Source: an uncultured Lachnospiraceae bacterium (lineage in GTDB: Bacteria > Bacillota > Clostridia > Lachnospirales > Lachnospiraceae). Taken from it: a DNA stretch of 64,000 nt. How positions within the stretch are numbered: position 1 is the stretch's first letter; every line of letters starts with the position of its first letter. A program made the position numbers and the translations under genes. Of the stretch, positions 17,657 to 25,746 are shown piece by piece. The DNA is taken from positions 101,141 to 165,140 of the forward strand of contig CAJULA010000003.1 in NCBI GenBank assembly GCA_910587155.1. Reading direction: 5' to 3'. The notes under the pieces were generated by a model. The model was given only the letters and a program-made list of their open reading frames with translations, was not told the DNA's origin and ran no database searches.

Positions 17657-18286
17657 ATGAATGTACTTGCCATTGGGGCACATTTTGACGATATGGAACT
17701 GGGCTGCAGCGGGAGCCTTGCAAAGCATGTCAGGCAGGGAGACCGGGTGATCGTGTATGTGGCGACAAAATCCGGCTTTGCCGGACCGGACCGGATGCCG
17801 GTGCGAAGCAATGAAGAGGCACTGGCGGAAGGTGCGGCCGCGGCGGCGCTGATCGGAGCCAGACTGGTGTGCGGCGGGTTTGAGACGCTGCATCTGGAAT
17901 TTGAGGACAGTCTCAATGTACAGCTTGTCGGGCTGATCGAAGAGGAAAAGATTGATCTGATCTACACACATTATAAAGATGATGTGCATCATGACCATGC
18001 GGCGCTGGCACGGGCCAGCCTCCATGCGGGCCGGCATGTGCCCCGTATGCTCGCCTATCACAGCAATTATTACCAGTCCGATCCAAGGTTTGTCCCGGAT
18101 TTCTTTGTGGATATTTCGGATACCTGGGAGCGAAAGGAAGCAGTGATCCGGGCCCATAAGTCGGAGCATGAGCGGGTAGGGGATCAGTGGATCTCTTATT
18201 TCCGAAGAGAAGCGGAAAACTATGGGTTTTCCTGCGGTGTGCAGCTGGCAGAAGGATTTCGGTGTGTGAAGTGGCTGGAGGGATAA
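17657..18286 (+). CDS. PIG-L (LmbE-like) deacetylase, intact motif
   Basis: 209 residues from ATG 17657 behind GGAGAGGAGG; a longer in-frame start at 17558 would overlap the synthase gene. IGAHFDDMELGC gives His9, Asp11 and Asp12, and HDHAALARASLH gives the distal histidines, so zinc binding and general base are complete. Likely role: removing an N-acetyl group from a sugar intermediate, exposing an amine that another enzyme can re-acylate. Placed between synthase and cytidylyltransferase, it probably serves the same pathway. Same length as the altered copy at 1083 and similar throughout (GGFETLHLEFED is shared). Confidence 0.88.
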   Translation: MNVLAIGAHFDDMELGCSGSLAKHVRQGDRVIVYVATKSGFAGPDRMPVRSNEEALAEGAAAAALIGARLVCGGFETLHLEFEDSLNVQLVGLIEEEKIDLIYTHYKDDVHHDHAALARASLHAGRHVPRMLAYHSNYYQSDPRFVPDFFVDISDTWERKEAVIRAHKSEHERVGDQWISYFRREAENYGFSCGVQLAEGFRCVKWLEG

Positions 18287-18287
18287 C

Positions 18288-18962
18288 ATGACAGGAATTA
18301 TCATACAGGCAAGATGCGGTTCCACCAGACTGCCGGGGAAAATACTGAAGGTGATCCATGACAGGACATTGCTGGATCATATTCTCGACAGATTAAAGGA
18401 GCGGAAGGAGAAGGCAGTGGTGGTGATTGCCACCAGTACACTGCCTGGGGACGACGCAGTGGAAGCGTTTTGCCGGGAGCGGGGGGTGCTCTGCTTTCGG
18501 GGGAGTGAATCCAATGTGCTGAGCCGGTATTATGAATGTGCAACGCAGCAGGGATTTGACCATATCGTGCGGCTGACTGCGGATAATCCCTTTGTGGATG
18601 TGGAGGAAGTGGATCGGCTGATCGCGTACCATATCGCGTGCGGCAATGAATTTACGGAGTCTTTTTCCCGGCTCCCCATCGGCGTGGGGGCGGAAATATT
18701 CAGCTATGCCGCGTTAAAAGAAGACAGGGAGCGGGCCAGTATGCCGCATCACTTTGAGCATGTGGACGAATACGTGCTGGAAAACAGGGACCGTTTTCGG
18801 ACAGGTACGCTGCAGGTCGCCGCGGATAAAAACAGACCGGAGGTTCGGCTGACCGTGGACACCCAGGCCGATTACGAGAAGGCCTGTTATATTGCCGCCC
18901 ACAGTAAGACGGGGCTGCCAACGACACAGGAGGCGATTGCCTTATGCTCGCAATATGCATAG
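18288..18962 (+). CDS. SpsF/NeuA-like cytidylyltransferase
   Basis: 224 residues. The nucleotide loop IIIQARCGSTRLPGK is at residues 4-18, followed by ATSTLPGDDAVEAFC, FRGSESNVLSRYYECA and RLTADNPFVD, the pattern of SpsF-type CMP-sugar transferases. It would activate the nine-carbon (or similar) acid made by the preceding synthase with CTP. It overlaps the next gene by 19 bases, as spsF and spsG neighbours often do. The late Asp-rich metal site is present (TVDTQADYEKA). The CMP product is inferred from the family. Confidence 0.85.
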   Translation: MTGIIIQARCGSTRLPGKILKVIHDRTLLDHILDRLKERKEKAVVVIATSTLPGDDAVEAFCRERGVLCFRGSESNVLSRYYECATQQGFDHIVRLTADNPFVDVEEVDRLIAYHIACGNEFTESFSRLPIGVGAEIFSYAALKEDRERASMPHHFEHVDEYVLENRDRFRTGTLQVAADKNRPEVRLTVDTQADYEKACYIAAHSKTGLPTTQEAIALCSQYA

Positions 18963-19969
18963 AATGTTCCCATCAGAGGGGGATGGGGCATTTGTTCCGG
19001 GCACTGAACCTGATCGGCGCACTGAAAAAAAAGGGAAAAAAAGAAGGAACCGATTATATGCTGCTTGTGAACCGGGATGAGACCGCACTGGCAATTCTGA
19101 AAAAGCAGGGTGTTTCCCCGCGGGTGGTGAATCTGACAGATCAGGATGCCGACTGGGAAGGAGCACTGATCCGGGAAGCGGGCATTACGGTCTGGCTCAA
19201 TGACCGCCTGGATACGACCAGGGAGAGCGCGGCACATGTAAAGGCAGCAGGGTGCCGTCTGTATACCATTGACGATATGGGGGAGGGCGGGGCACTTGCG
19301 GACGGCAATTTTGCCAGTCTGGTCTTTACACATACGAAAGAAATTCCGGGGAAGCAAGTGTACAGAGGCTGCCGGTATCTGATTCTGAACCCGGAAATTG
19401 CCGCATACCGCAGACTGCGAACAAAATCGGAAAAAATACTTGTGACACTGGGAGGCAGTGATACTTATGGCGTGACGCTTATGGTGATCGAATTTCTGAA
19501 AAGACGCCGCCGGGAGAGAGACGGCCGGGGAGCCGTTTTGCCCGGGCAGCAGACGGCTTTGGCAGAGCACGAAGGGGCAGAAGAGATTACGATTTTACTG
19601 GGGCCGGGCAGCATCCTGTACGGGGAGGCAAAAGAGGCATTGCGCGGAACGGATTTTTCCCTCGTATCCTCGGTTCCGTCGCTGCCGGCATTTTTTGCGG
19701 CGTTTGATTTTGCAATCACGGGCGGCGGGGTTACGGCTTTTGAGGCGGCGGCTTCGGGACTGCCGTGCATGATTATTGCCAATGAATACCATGAGGTGCA
19801 GATCGGGAAGTATCTGGAAAGCCAGGGCTGCGCCGTATTTGCCGGTTATTATAAAGAAATGAATCTGAGCAGAATCCATGAGGTCAGTGATGTGACCGCG
19901 ATGAGCAGGCGGGGGATGGAAACGGTAGACTTGGCGGGGGCAGACCGGATCTGTCAGATCGTGTTATAA
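18944..19969 (+). CDS. PseG/SpsG-like nucleotide-sugar hydrolase or transferase
   Basis: 341 residues, GT-B fold. GMGH at 13-16 places His16 where PseG has its catalytic histidine; the C-terminal half has KILVTLGGSD and ITGGGVTAFEAAASGLPCMII. PseG cleaves UDP from UDP-2,4-diacetamido-trideoxyhexose before condensation with PEP, so this protein may release the free sugar for the NeuB-like enzyme. SpsG-like members lack proven activity. A run of eight then seven A residues near 19024 encodes KKKGKK in frame and is not disruptive. Ribosome site AGGAGG is at 18928. Confidence 0.78.
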   Translation: MLAICIECSHQRGMGHLFRALNLIGALKKKGKKEGTDYMLLVNRDETALAILKKQGVSPRVVNLTDQDADWEGALIREAGITVWLNDRLDTTRESAAHVKAAGCRLYTIDDMGEGGALADGNFASLVFTHTKEIPGKQVYRGCRYLILNPEIAAYRRLRTKSEKILVTLGGSDTYGVTLMVIEFLKRRRRERDGRGAVLPGQQTALAEHEGAEEITILLGPGSILYGEAKEALRGTDFSLVSSVPSLPAFFAAFDFAITGGGVTAFEAAASGLPCMIIANEYHEVQIGKYLESQGCAVFAGYYKEMNLSRIHEVSDVTAMSRRGMETVDLAGADRICQIVL

Positions 19970-19987
19970 GGATGAAGAGGAAAAAAT

Positions 19988-20698
19988 ATGAAACCGGAAG
20001 AAAAAACAGTAGTCATCCATCAGCCGGATTTTATGCCTTATCTGGGCTTTTTTGACAGGCTGCTTCATGCGGATACGTATGTGGTGCTGGAAACGGCCCA
20101 GTATGTGAATGGCACGAGCAAAAGCTGGATGAACCGGGATAAAATCAAGACGCAAAAGGGAGAGCAGTGGATTACCGTCTGTGTGAAAAAGGCGCCCAGG
20201 GAAACGAGGATCAAAGATATCCTTTTGCTGGATGACGGCAGGTGGCAGAAAAACAATCTGGGGCTGCTCCATCAGAACTACCGCAAGGCGCCCTATTATA
20301 AAGAGATCATGCCTTTTGTGGAAGCACTGTACGGCGGCGAATATGTCTATTTCTGGGAGTTTAGCTTTGCCTCCATTAAGATGCTGCTGGAGCTGTTTGC
20401 GATTGACATTCCCATTGTGTTTTCCTCTGACCTGGCTCCCCGGGGGAAAAATAACGATATGATTGTGGATATTATGAACAAGCTGGGGGCAAAAACCTAT
20501 CTGTCGGGAACCGGGGCGGCGGATTATTATGATCCCGCGGTATATGAGAAGGCAGGGATCAAAGTGATCTGGCAGGATTTTAAGCACCCGGTCTATCCGC
20601 AGCAGTTTGGCGAATTTATTCCGTATCTGAGCAGTATTGATCTGCTGTTCAACTGCGGCAGGGAGCAGTCGGGGAAGATACTGCGGGGAGAACGTTAG
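19988..20698 (+). CDS. WbqC-like family protein
   Basis: 236 residues. The opening VVIHQPDFMPYLGFFDRLLH and the following D-YV-LE-AQY-----W-NR-KI pattern define the WbqC family, found in O-antigen and spore-polysaccharide loci, often near sugar synthases. Its biochemical role is not settled; an acyl- or amino-transfer step has been suggested by context only. It ends the ulosonate-like module here. The stop codon overlaps a 15-base inverted copy of the repeat at 3166-3180. Confidence 0.85.
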   Translation: MKPEEKTVVIHQPDFMPYLGFFDRLLHADTYVVLETAQYVNGTSKSWMNRDKIKTQKGEQWITVCVKKAPRETRIKDILLLDDGRWQKNNLGLLHQNYRKAPYYKEIMPFVEALYGGEYVYFWEFSFASIKMLLELFAIDIPIVFSSDLAPRGKNNDMIVDIMNKLGAKTYLSGTGAADYYDPAVYEKAGIKVIWQDFKHPVYPQQFGEFIPYLSSIDLLFNCGREQSGKILRGER

Positions 20699-20709
20699 GG
20701 AAACGCTGA
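20695..20709 (+). repeat. 15-base inverted copy of the 3166-3180 element
   Basis: ttagggaaacgctga here is the exact reverse complement of bases 3166-3180. Only one arm of the palindrome is present. It straddles the stop codon of the WbqC-like gene. Confidence 0.5.
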
Positions 20710-20752
20710 TGAAAGCGGCAGGTGCAGGATGCACAAAGCAGGAGGAAAGCAA

Positions 20753-22438
20753 ATGACGGGAATGACAAAAGATCCGCTGATATGGTCTCGTGAAGCGATA
20801 AAGAAAATCTCACCGGCGGTCAGGTGGACATTTGCCATCACATTTCTGGGCGGTATATTGGTTCATTTTTATGTGATGAGCCATAAGTTTTTCAATTATT
20901 TTGAGATGGGAAACATCTTTTCCTATATGCCGTTTCTGCAGGAGGATACGGTGGGGCTGGGGAGATGGTTTATGCCCATTGCCACCAATCTGTTTACCAG
21001 CTTCAGCATGCCTGTATTCAACACCCTGATCTGCCTGTTTTATATGGCGCTGTCATCAGCGCTGATCGTGGATCTGCTGGGGATACGTTCCAGGGCGTAC
21101 GCCGCTGCGTTTGGGCTTGTGTTCGTGACCTTCCCGGGGCTGGCCTGTGTGTTCTCCTTTGGCGTCAACTGTGATGAGATCACACTGGCGCTGTTGTTGT
21201 CGGTGTTGTCGGCCTATGCTTTTTACAAATGGAAATGGGGCTTTGTATGGGGCGCGTTGTTTCTGTGTCTGTCACTGGGGGCCTATCAGCCTTATATGTC
21301 GGCAACGATCGGCATCGTTTATATGATGCTTTTCCTGAAAGCGTTTCGTGAGACATGTGCGCTGAAATCCTTTGCCATCTCAGTCTGTAAGGCGGCGGGG
21401 ATGCTGGCGGCGGGTTTCGCTTTGTACTATGCCATCCTGCAGCTGACCATTGCAGTGACGGGGGCGGTGCTGAGTGACTATCACGGTGTGGACAGTATGA
21501 CCAGCTTTACTCCCAGAGGGCTGGCGAAAGGGCTTGTCTATACGTATGGTTATTTTCTTTCCTATTTTTTTACTACGGCCTATACGTATACGACAGACCG
21601 CATCGTCTGCAATGTGATTGGCGCGGCGGCGTTTCTGGCAGTTTTTGTCCGGCGGCTGCGTATTCCCAGAGCCGGCGGGGATAAGGCGGGAAGCAACGGC
21701 TTTTCCAATGTGCTGCTATTGCTTTTATTCTGTTTTCTGCCGCTGGGTGTCAATGCGGCGCCGTTTCTGATGGCTGACCGGGTAGGCGCGGGCGTGGACC
21801 GCTATATGATTTTTTCCATGATGTTTCTGTGGGCGCTGCTGCTTACCATGCTGGATGAGGCGAGGCAGGGAGGCATATTGTGCAAAGAGACAGAACGTAT
21901 CTTATCGGGGCAGGCGCCGTCGGGGGAGGCATCTGTTGCGCAGGCCCCGTCCCGGCATGTGGGGAATATGGCGCAGTGGGCAGGGTGTCTCGCCGTAGCC
22001 GCCAGTATTCTGTCCGGTTTTCTGATCTGTAATCAGGCGTACCACCGGATGGAAGCAATGACAGAGACGACGGGCGCGCTTTTGGGCAGGATCGTAGCCA
22101 GAATGGAGGCGCAGCCAGACTGGCATAAGGACATGCCGGTATATTTTGTCAACTGCCGTGCGCTTGTCAATCAGAACTATGAAGTGCTGATCCCGGAATA
22201 TGAGGAAATCCGCAATATGCCGGGCACATTCCTGCGTTCCTCTTACAGTGAGGAGGCCATCGTGGATTATCTGGAGGTGTATCTGCATTTTCCGGTGAAA
22301 GAGGCATCGGCAGAGGAGCGGGCGCGGGCGGAAGCGGATCCGGCGTTTGCGCAGATGCAAAGTTTTCCGGCAGAGAGTGCCATATCGGTCATTGACGGTG
22401 TGATGGTCGTAAAAATCAGTGAAGGGGAAGAATATTAA
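20753..22438 (+). CDS. GtrII-like membrane glucosyltransferase
   Basis: 561 residues from ATG 20753, 8 bases after GGAGG (a start at 20729 is possible). About ten membrane segments follow a short cytosolic N-terminus; landmarks are HFYVMSHKFFNYFEMGN, VGLGRWFMP, GVNCDEITLAL and LGAYQPYMSATIG, all typical of the GtrII family (bactoprenol-linked glucosyl transfer to surface glycan). A hydrophilic C-terminal domain of about 150 residues lies outside the membrane. It pairs logically with the GtrB-like GT2 at 23826. A homologue is encoded on the opposite strand at 25747. Confidence 0.82.
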   Translation: MTGMTKDPLIWSREAIKKISPAVRWTFAITFLGGILVHFYVMSHKFFNYFEMGNIFSYMPFLQEDTVGLGRWFMPIATNLFTSFSMPVFNTLICLFYMALSSALIVDLLGIRSRAYAAAFGLVFVTFPGLACVFSFGVNCDEITLALLLSVLSAYAFYKWKWGFVWGALFLCLSLGAYQPYMSATIGIVYMMLFLKAFRETCALKSFAISVCKAAGMLAAGFALYYAILQLTIAVTGAVLSDYHGVDSMTSFTPRGLAKGLVYTYGYFLSYFFTTAYTYTTDRIVCNVIGAAAFLAVFVRRLRIPRAGGDKAGSNGFSNVLLLLLFCFLPLGVNAAPFLMADRVGAGVDRYMIFSMMFLWALLLTMLDEARQGGILCKETERILSGQAPSGEASVAQAPSRHVGNMAQWAGCLAVAASILSGFLICNQAYHRMEAMTETTGALLGRIVARMEAQPDWHKDMPVYFVNCRALVNQNYEVLIPEYEEIRNMPGTFLRSSYSEEAIVDYLEVYLHFPVKEASAEERARAEADPAFAQMQSFPAESAISVIDGVMVVKISEGEEY

Positions 22439-22858
22439 ATGCAGAGTTTTTCCATGAAAGAATTGTATGTGGGCCAGACGGTTTCGGGGGAATTTCCCGT
22501 GACGGAAGAGACAGGACGGGCTTATGCGGAGATTTCGCGGGATAAAAATCCCCTCCACCTGGAGGAGGACTATGCCAGAGCCACCAGATTCGGCAGAAGG
22601 ATTGCCCATGGCATGCTGCTTGGGGGCTATATTTCCGGTATGATCGGCATGGAATTGCCGGGAGAGGGTACGATCTATATGAAACAGGAGCTGACATTTC
22701 TGCGGCCGGTATATTATGGGGACCGGATCAGAGTGGAAATTGTGGTCAGGGAGCTGCAGCAGGAAAAAAAACGTGCAGTATTGTCCACGAACTGTTATAA
22801 TCAGAACGATGAGCAGGTCATAGAGGGCATGGCGCTGGTAAAGCCAAAGGAGGAGTAA
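22439..22858 (+). CDS. MaoC-like (R)-specific enoyl-CoA hydratase
   Basis: 139 residues with a hot-dog fold; the hydratase-2 motif is seen as D-NPLHLEEDYARATRFG followed by IAHGML, with the catalytic Asp and His intact. The family adds water to trans-2-enoyl-CoA, giving (R)-3-hydroxyacyl-CoA. A lone copy inside a sugar locus is unusual; paired with the GNAT gene two bases later it could supply a 3-hydroxyacyl group for an amino sugar. That role is inferred. The ATG immediately follows the upstream TAA. Confidence 0.85.
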   Translation: MQSFSMKELYVGQTVSGEFPVTEETGRAYAEISRDKNPLHLEEDYARATRFGRRIAHGMLLGGYISGMIGMELPGEGTIYMKQELTFLRPVYYGDRIRVEIVVRELQQEKKRAVLSTNCYNQNDEQVIEGMALVKPKEE

Positions 22859-22860
22859 GG

Positions 22861-23775
22861 ATGCCGGTATTATCATATATGGACAATATTTTCAAGCTCA
22901 GCCACTGCTTTGTGAACAGGGATTACAGCAGTATCAGGGATGAGATACTTTCCACGAAGGAGGAACTGAATTACAGATATGAGGAAGGCGGGGAAGTATG
23001 GGGATACCGGATTACGAAAAACCAGCCGGTCTCGGGACTGTACGGATTCAATGCCTATGTGGTGCGGTTTTGCTTTACAAAGGTGGACACGCTTCATAAT
23101 ACGCACCAGGAACAGATTATGGAGAAGCTTTTTGATGCCCTGCACCGCGAGATGGAAGTGTGCCGAGGATATTATAATCTGCGGATTCCGGCGCATGTGG
23201 TGGATGTGCTGAAAGGATTTAACAAATATATGTCAGGGGGTATCTTCTGCGGAGGCACCGTGGAACAGGTGGTGAGCGGAAAACAGGTGGAGATACCAAA
23301 GCGGGAAGGAATCCGGGTTTTTTTTGCGGAGCGGGAATATCTGAAAGAACACAGGCAGCAGCTGTTGGAGATGACATATTCCTCATTTGCCTCTTATCAG
23401 GGCCAGTACCATATTTCCTCCGTTACAGACGAAAAAGCGGGTGTTATTTATGAGAACTGGATCGAGAGTTACTTTGAAAATTTTGAGGATAACCGTATCT
23501 TCGTCGTGGAATATGAGGGAGAACCGATCGGATTCTGCACCATTGGCGAGGACGGGCATGTGGTGGAAGGGCAGCTGTCGGCGATTTCGGCCCGTCACAG
23601 AAAGCTGGGGGGATACCGTACGCTGATTTCTTCTCTGATCAATTATGCCTATGGAAAAGGAAAAAGCTTTACGGCCAGCACCCAGTTTGACAATTACATT
23701 GTGCAGGGGACGTGGAATTCACTGGGGATGAAGCCCTATTTTTCATTTTATAATTTCCATTTTGACAACCGGTGA
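22861..23775 (+). CDS. GNAT family acyltransferase
   Basis: 304 residues. The N-terminal 150 residues have no clear match; the C-terminal half has the GNAT core (IFVVEYEGEPIGFCTIG, then LSAISARHRKLGGYRTLISSLINYAYGKG and the late FTASTQFDN segment). GNAT enzymes move acyl groups from CoA to amines. The gene follows the MaoC hydratase by two bases (ribosome site AAGGAGGAG), which suggests the two make and then use an acyl-CoA. The sugar acceptor is unknown. Confidence 0.72.
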   Translation: MPVLSYMDNIFKLSHCFVNRDYSSIRDEILSTKEELNYRYEEGGEVWGYRITKNQPVSGLYGFNAYVVRFCFTKVDTLHNTHQEQIMEKLFDALHREMEVCRGYYNLRIPAHVVDVLKGFNKYMSGGIFCGGTVEQVVSGKQVEIPKREGIRVFFAEREYLKEHRQQLLEMTYSSFASYQGQYHISSVTDEKAGVIYENWIESYFENFEDNRIFVVEYEGEPIGFCTIGEDGHVVEGQLSAISARHRKLGGYRTLISSLINYAYGKGKSFTASTQFDNYIVQGTWNSLGMKPYFSFYNFHFDNR

Positions 23776-23778
23776 TTA

Positions 23779-23807
23779 TTGACCGGATGGAGCACTAGTA
23801 ATACAGA
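23779..23807 (+). promoter_or_regulatory. possible weak promoter
   Basis: TTGACC (23779-23784) and TACAGA (23802-23807) with a 17-base spacer lie in the 50-base gap before the GT2 gene at 23826. The -10 box is poor, so this is tentative. Confidence 0.25.
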
Positions 23808-23825
23808 AAAAGAAGGGGACAAGGG

Positions 23826-24794
23826 ATGAGCAGTATACTATATCTGGTCCTGCCCTGTTATAATGAGGAAGCAGTGCTTCCGGCAACGGCGGCGGCATTG
23901 GAGAAAAAATATCATACCCTGATGGAGCAGGGGAAGATCAGCCGGGAGAGTAAGATCATGTTTGTCAATGACGGTTCCCGGGATAAAACCTGGCACATTA
24001 TTACGGAGTTATTCCATGCAAACGCCATGTTCTGCGGCGTGAATCTGTCCAGGAACAGGGGGCATCAGAACGCGGTGCTGGCCGGGCTGATGACGGCCAG
24101 GGAAAAGGCGGACGTGGTCATATCCATAGATGCAGATCTGCAGCAGGATGTGGACGCCATAGACGCCATGCTGGAAAAGTATGAAAACGGCTGCGATGTG
24201 GTATACGGGGTGCGCAATGCCAGGGATACGGACGGTTTTGTGAAGAGAAACACGGCATTGGGGTTTTATAAGCTGATGCAGGTCATGGGCTGTGAGGTGA
24301 TCACCAATCACGCGGACTATCGGCTGCTGTCCAGACGGGTCATTGAGAGCCTCTCAGAGTACGGGGAGGTAAACCTGTTTCTGCGGGGACTGATTCCCAC
24401 CATCGGCTATCCGTCGGACATCGTATATTTTGATGTGCGGGAACGGCAGGCCGGGGAATCCAAATATACCATGAAAAAGATGCTTTCTTTTGCGGTGGAC
24501 GGTATCACTTCTTTCAGCATCCGGCCGCTGCAGCTGATAACCCTGCTGGGATTTGTGATGCTGCTGGTAAGTATTTTTATCATCGGGCTGACATTTTTTG
24601 AGTTTTATACCGGGCGCACTGTGTCCGGCTGGGCGTCCAGCTATTGTTCCACCTGGTTTATCGGCAGTGTGCAGCTTCTGTCTCTGGGGATTATCGGAGA
24701 GTATATCGGAAAGATCTATATGGAGACAAAACAGCGGCCCAGATATCATATCGAATCATATCTCTGGAAAGAGGAAAAGAGTGAGGAATCATGA
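23826..24794 (+). CDS. GtrB-like polyprenyl-phosphate glycosyltransferase (GT2)
   Basis: 322 residues: a GT-A domain (LPCYNEEAVLP, FVNDGSRDKTW, NRGHQNAVLAGL, the metal motif DADLQQD, and HADYRLLSRRV) followed by two membrane helices near 240-310. This is the arrangement of GtrB, which makes undecaprenyl-phosphate glucose for GtrII-type transferases. Two GtrII-like genes lie on either side (20753 and 25747), so it probably feeds both. It overlaps the next start by four bases (ATGA). Confidence 0.87.
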   Translation: MSSILYLVLPCYNEEAVLPATAAALEKKYHTLMEQGKISRESKIMFVNDGSRDKTWHIITELFHANAMFCGVNLSRNRGHQNAVLAGLMTAREKADVVISIDADLQQDVDAIDAMLEKYENGCDVVYGVRNARDTDGFVKRNTALGFYKLMQVMGCEVITNHADYRLLSRRVIESLSEYGEVNLFLRGLIPTIGYPSDIVYFDVRERQAGESKYTMKKMLSFAVDGITSFSIRPLQLITLLGFVMLLVSIFIIGLTFFEFYTGRTVSGWASSYCSTWFIGSVQLLSLGIIGEYIGKIYMETKQRPRYHIESYLWKEEKSEES

Positions 24795-25657
24795 GACGGA
24801 TCATTTACCATGCGGATGATTTCGGAGCAAATGAAGAGGTGTCAGAACATATTCTGGACTGTTACAGAGAGGGGGCTTTGAATTCTCTCAGTGTATTGCC
24901 TAACAGTCCATGCCTTGCGCGTTGTATGGAAATGCTGAGGCCTTATCAGGAAAAGGTGGCAGTGAGCATCCACTTTAATCTGGCAGAAGGGCATTGTCTT
25001 GCCGACCCGGGGGAAGTTCCCTGGCTTGTTGATGAGCGGGGGATGTTCGATATTTCCTTTTTCAAGGTACTGCTGCTTTCTTTTACCGGGAAACGCCGGG
25101 AGCTGAAAAGGCAGATCAGGACGGAAATGCAGGCGCAGCTGGAGCGGATGCTGCCCTATGTCAGTGCGCTGCGGATTGACAGTCATCAGCATTATCATAT
25201 GATACCAGTGGTGCTCAAGAGTATACTGGAGGCAGCGGGTGAACATAAGATTGCCTTTATCCGTATTCCGGCAGAGCCGATTACTCCCTTTCTCAGACAC
25301 CCGAAGCTTTATCACACATATCGTCCGATCAATCTTGTCAAAAATCTGGTGTTGAACGTGCTGCGTCTTCTGGATGAACCGCTGCTGCGTCCTTATCGGA
25401 AAAAGAGTGCGGTTTTTTTCGGGATTGTGCTCAGTGGTGAAATGGATCTGAGACGGGTACGGATCCTGATGGGAGAGTTTAGGCGCATTGCGGACAAAAG
25501 GGGGCTTCCCCTGGAAGTGCTGTGTCATCCCGGCAGAGGGCGTGATGCAGAGCGGCTGCTGGATCCGCAGAATACCTTGTGCAGGGCGTTTTATACATCA
25601 GAGAACAGAAGCATGGAAAAAGAGACGCTGATGAAAATAGCACAGCCGCAGCGGTAA
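24791..25657 (+). CDS. ChbG/YdjC-like carbohydrate deacetylase
   Basis: 288 residues. HADDFGANEEV (residues 6-16), SIHFNLAEGH and DSHQHYHM carry the aspartate and histidine metal ligands of the YdjC/ChbG family, and LEVLCHPGRG is the late family motif. Members remove acetyl groups from N-acetyl sugars. It is the third unrelated deacetylase fold in the window, besides PIG-L and NodB-type. No signal peptide. It is coupled to the GT2 gene by an ATGA overlap and ends the first long + strand run, facing the reverse-strand GtrII gene. Confidence 0.85.
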   Translation: MRRIIYHADDFGANEEVSEHILDCYREGALNSLSVLPNSPCLARCMEMLRPYQEKVAVSIHFNLAEGHCLADPGEVPWLVDERGMFDISFFKVLLLSFTGKRRELKRQIRTEMQAQLERMLPYVSALRIDSHQHYHMIPVVLKSILEAAGEHKIAFIRIPAEPITPFLRHPKLYHTYRPINLVKNLVLNVLRLLDEPLLRPYRKKSAVFFGIVLSGEMDLRRVRILMGEFRRIADKRGLPLEVLCHPGRGRDAERLLDPQNTLCRAFYTSENRSMEKETLMKIAQPQR

Positions 25658-25705
25658 GCCTGGACAGCTTCCCGGGCGGGCGTATGACTCGGAAATGTCA
25701 GACGG

Positions 25706-25728
25706 CCCTGGCCCGGTGTGAGCCAGGG
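25706..25728. terminator. hairpin between convergent genes, weak terminator candidate
   Basis: CCCTGGC (25706-25712) and GCCAGGG (25722-25728) form a 7-bp GC-rich stem with a nine-base loop in the 89-base gap between convergent genes. Neither side has a T-run, so termination is uncertain. Confidence 0.3.
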
Positions 25729-25746
25729 GGGTGTATTGTAAGACGG

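Noticed and set aside
19024..19046. A8 and A7 runs in the PseG-like gene as a possible slippage site
   Set aside because: The frame is intact and the lysine-rich stretch is in a loop-like region; nothing shows a shift.
25706..25728. Strong rho-independent terminator
   Set aside because: The hairpin is only 7 bp and no T-run follows on either strand; kept only as a weak candidate.
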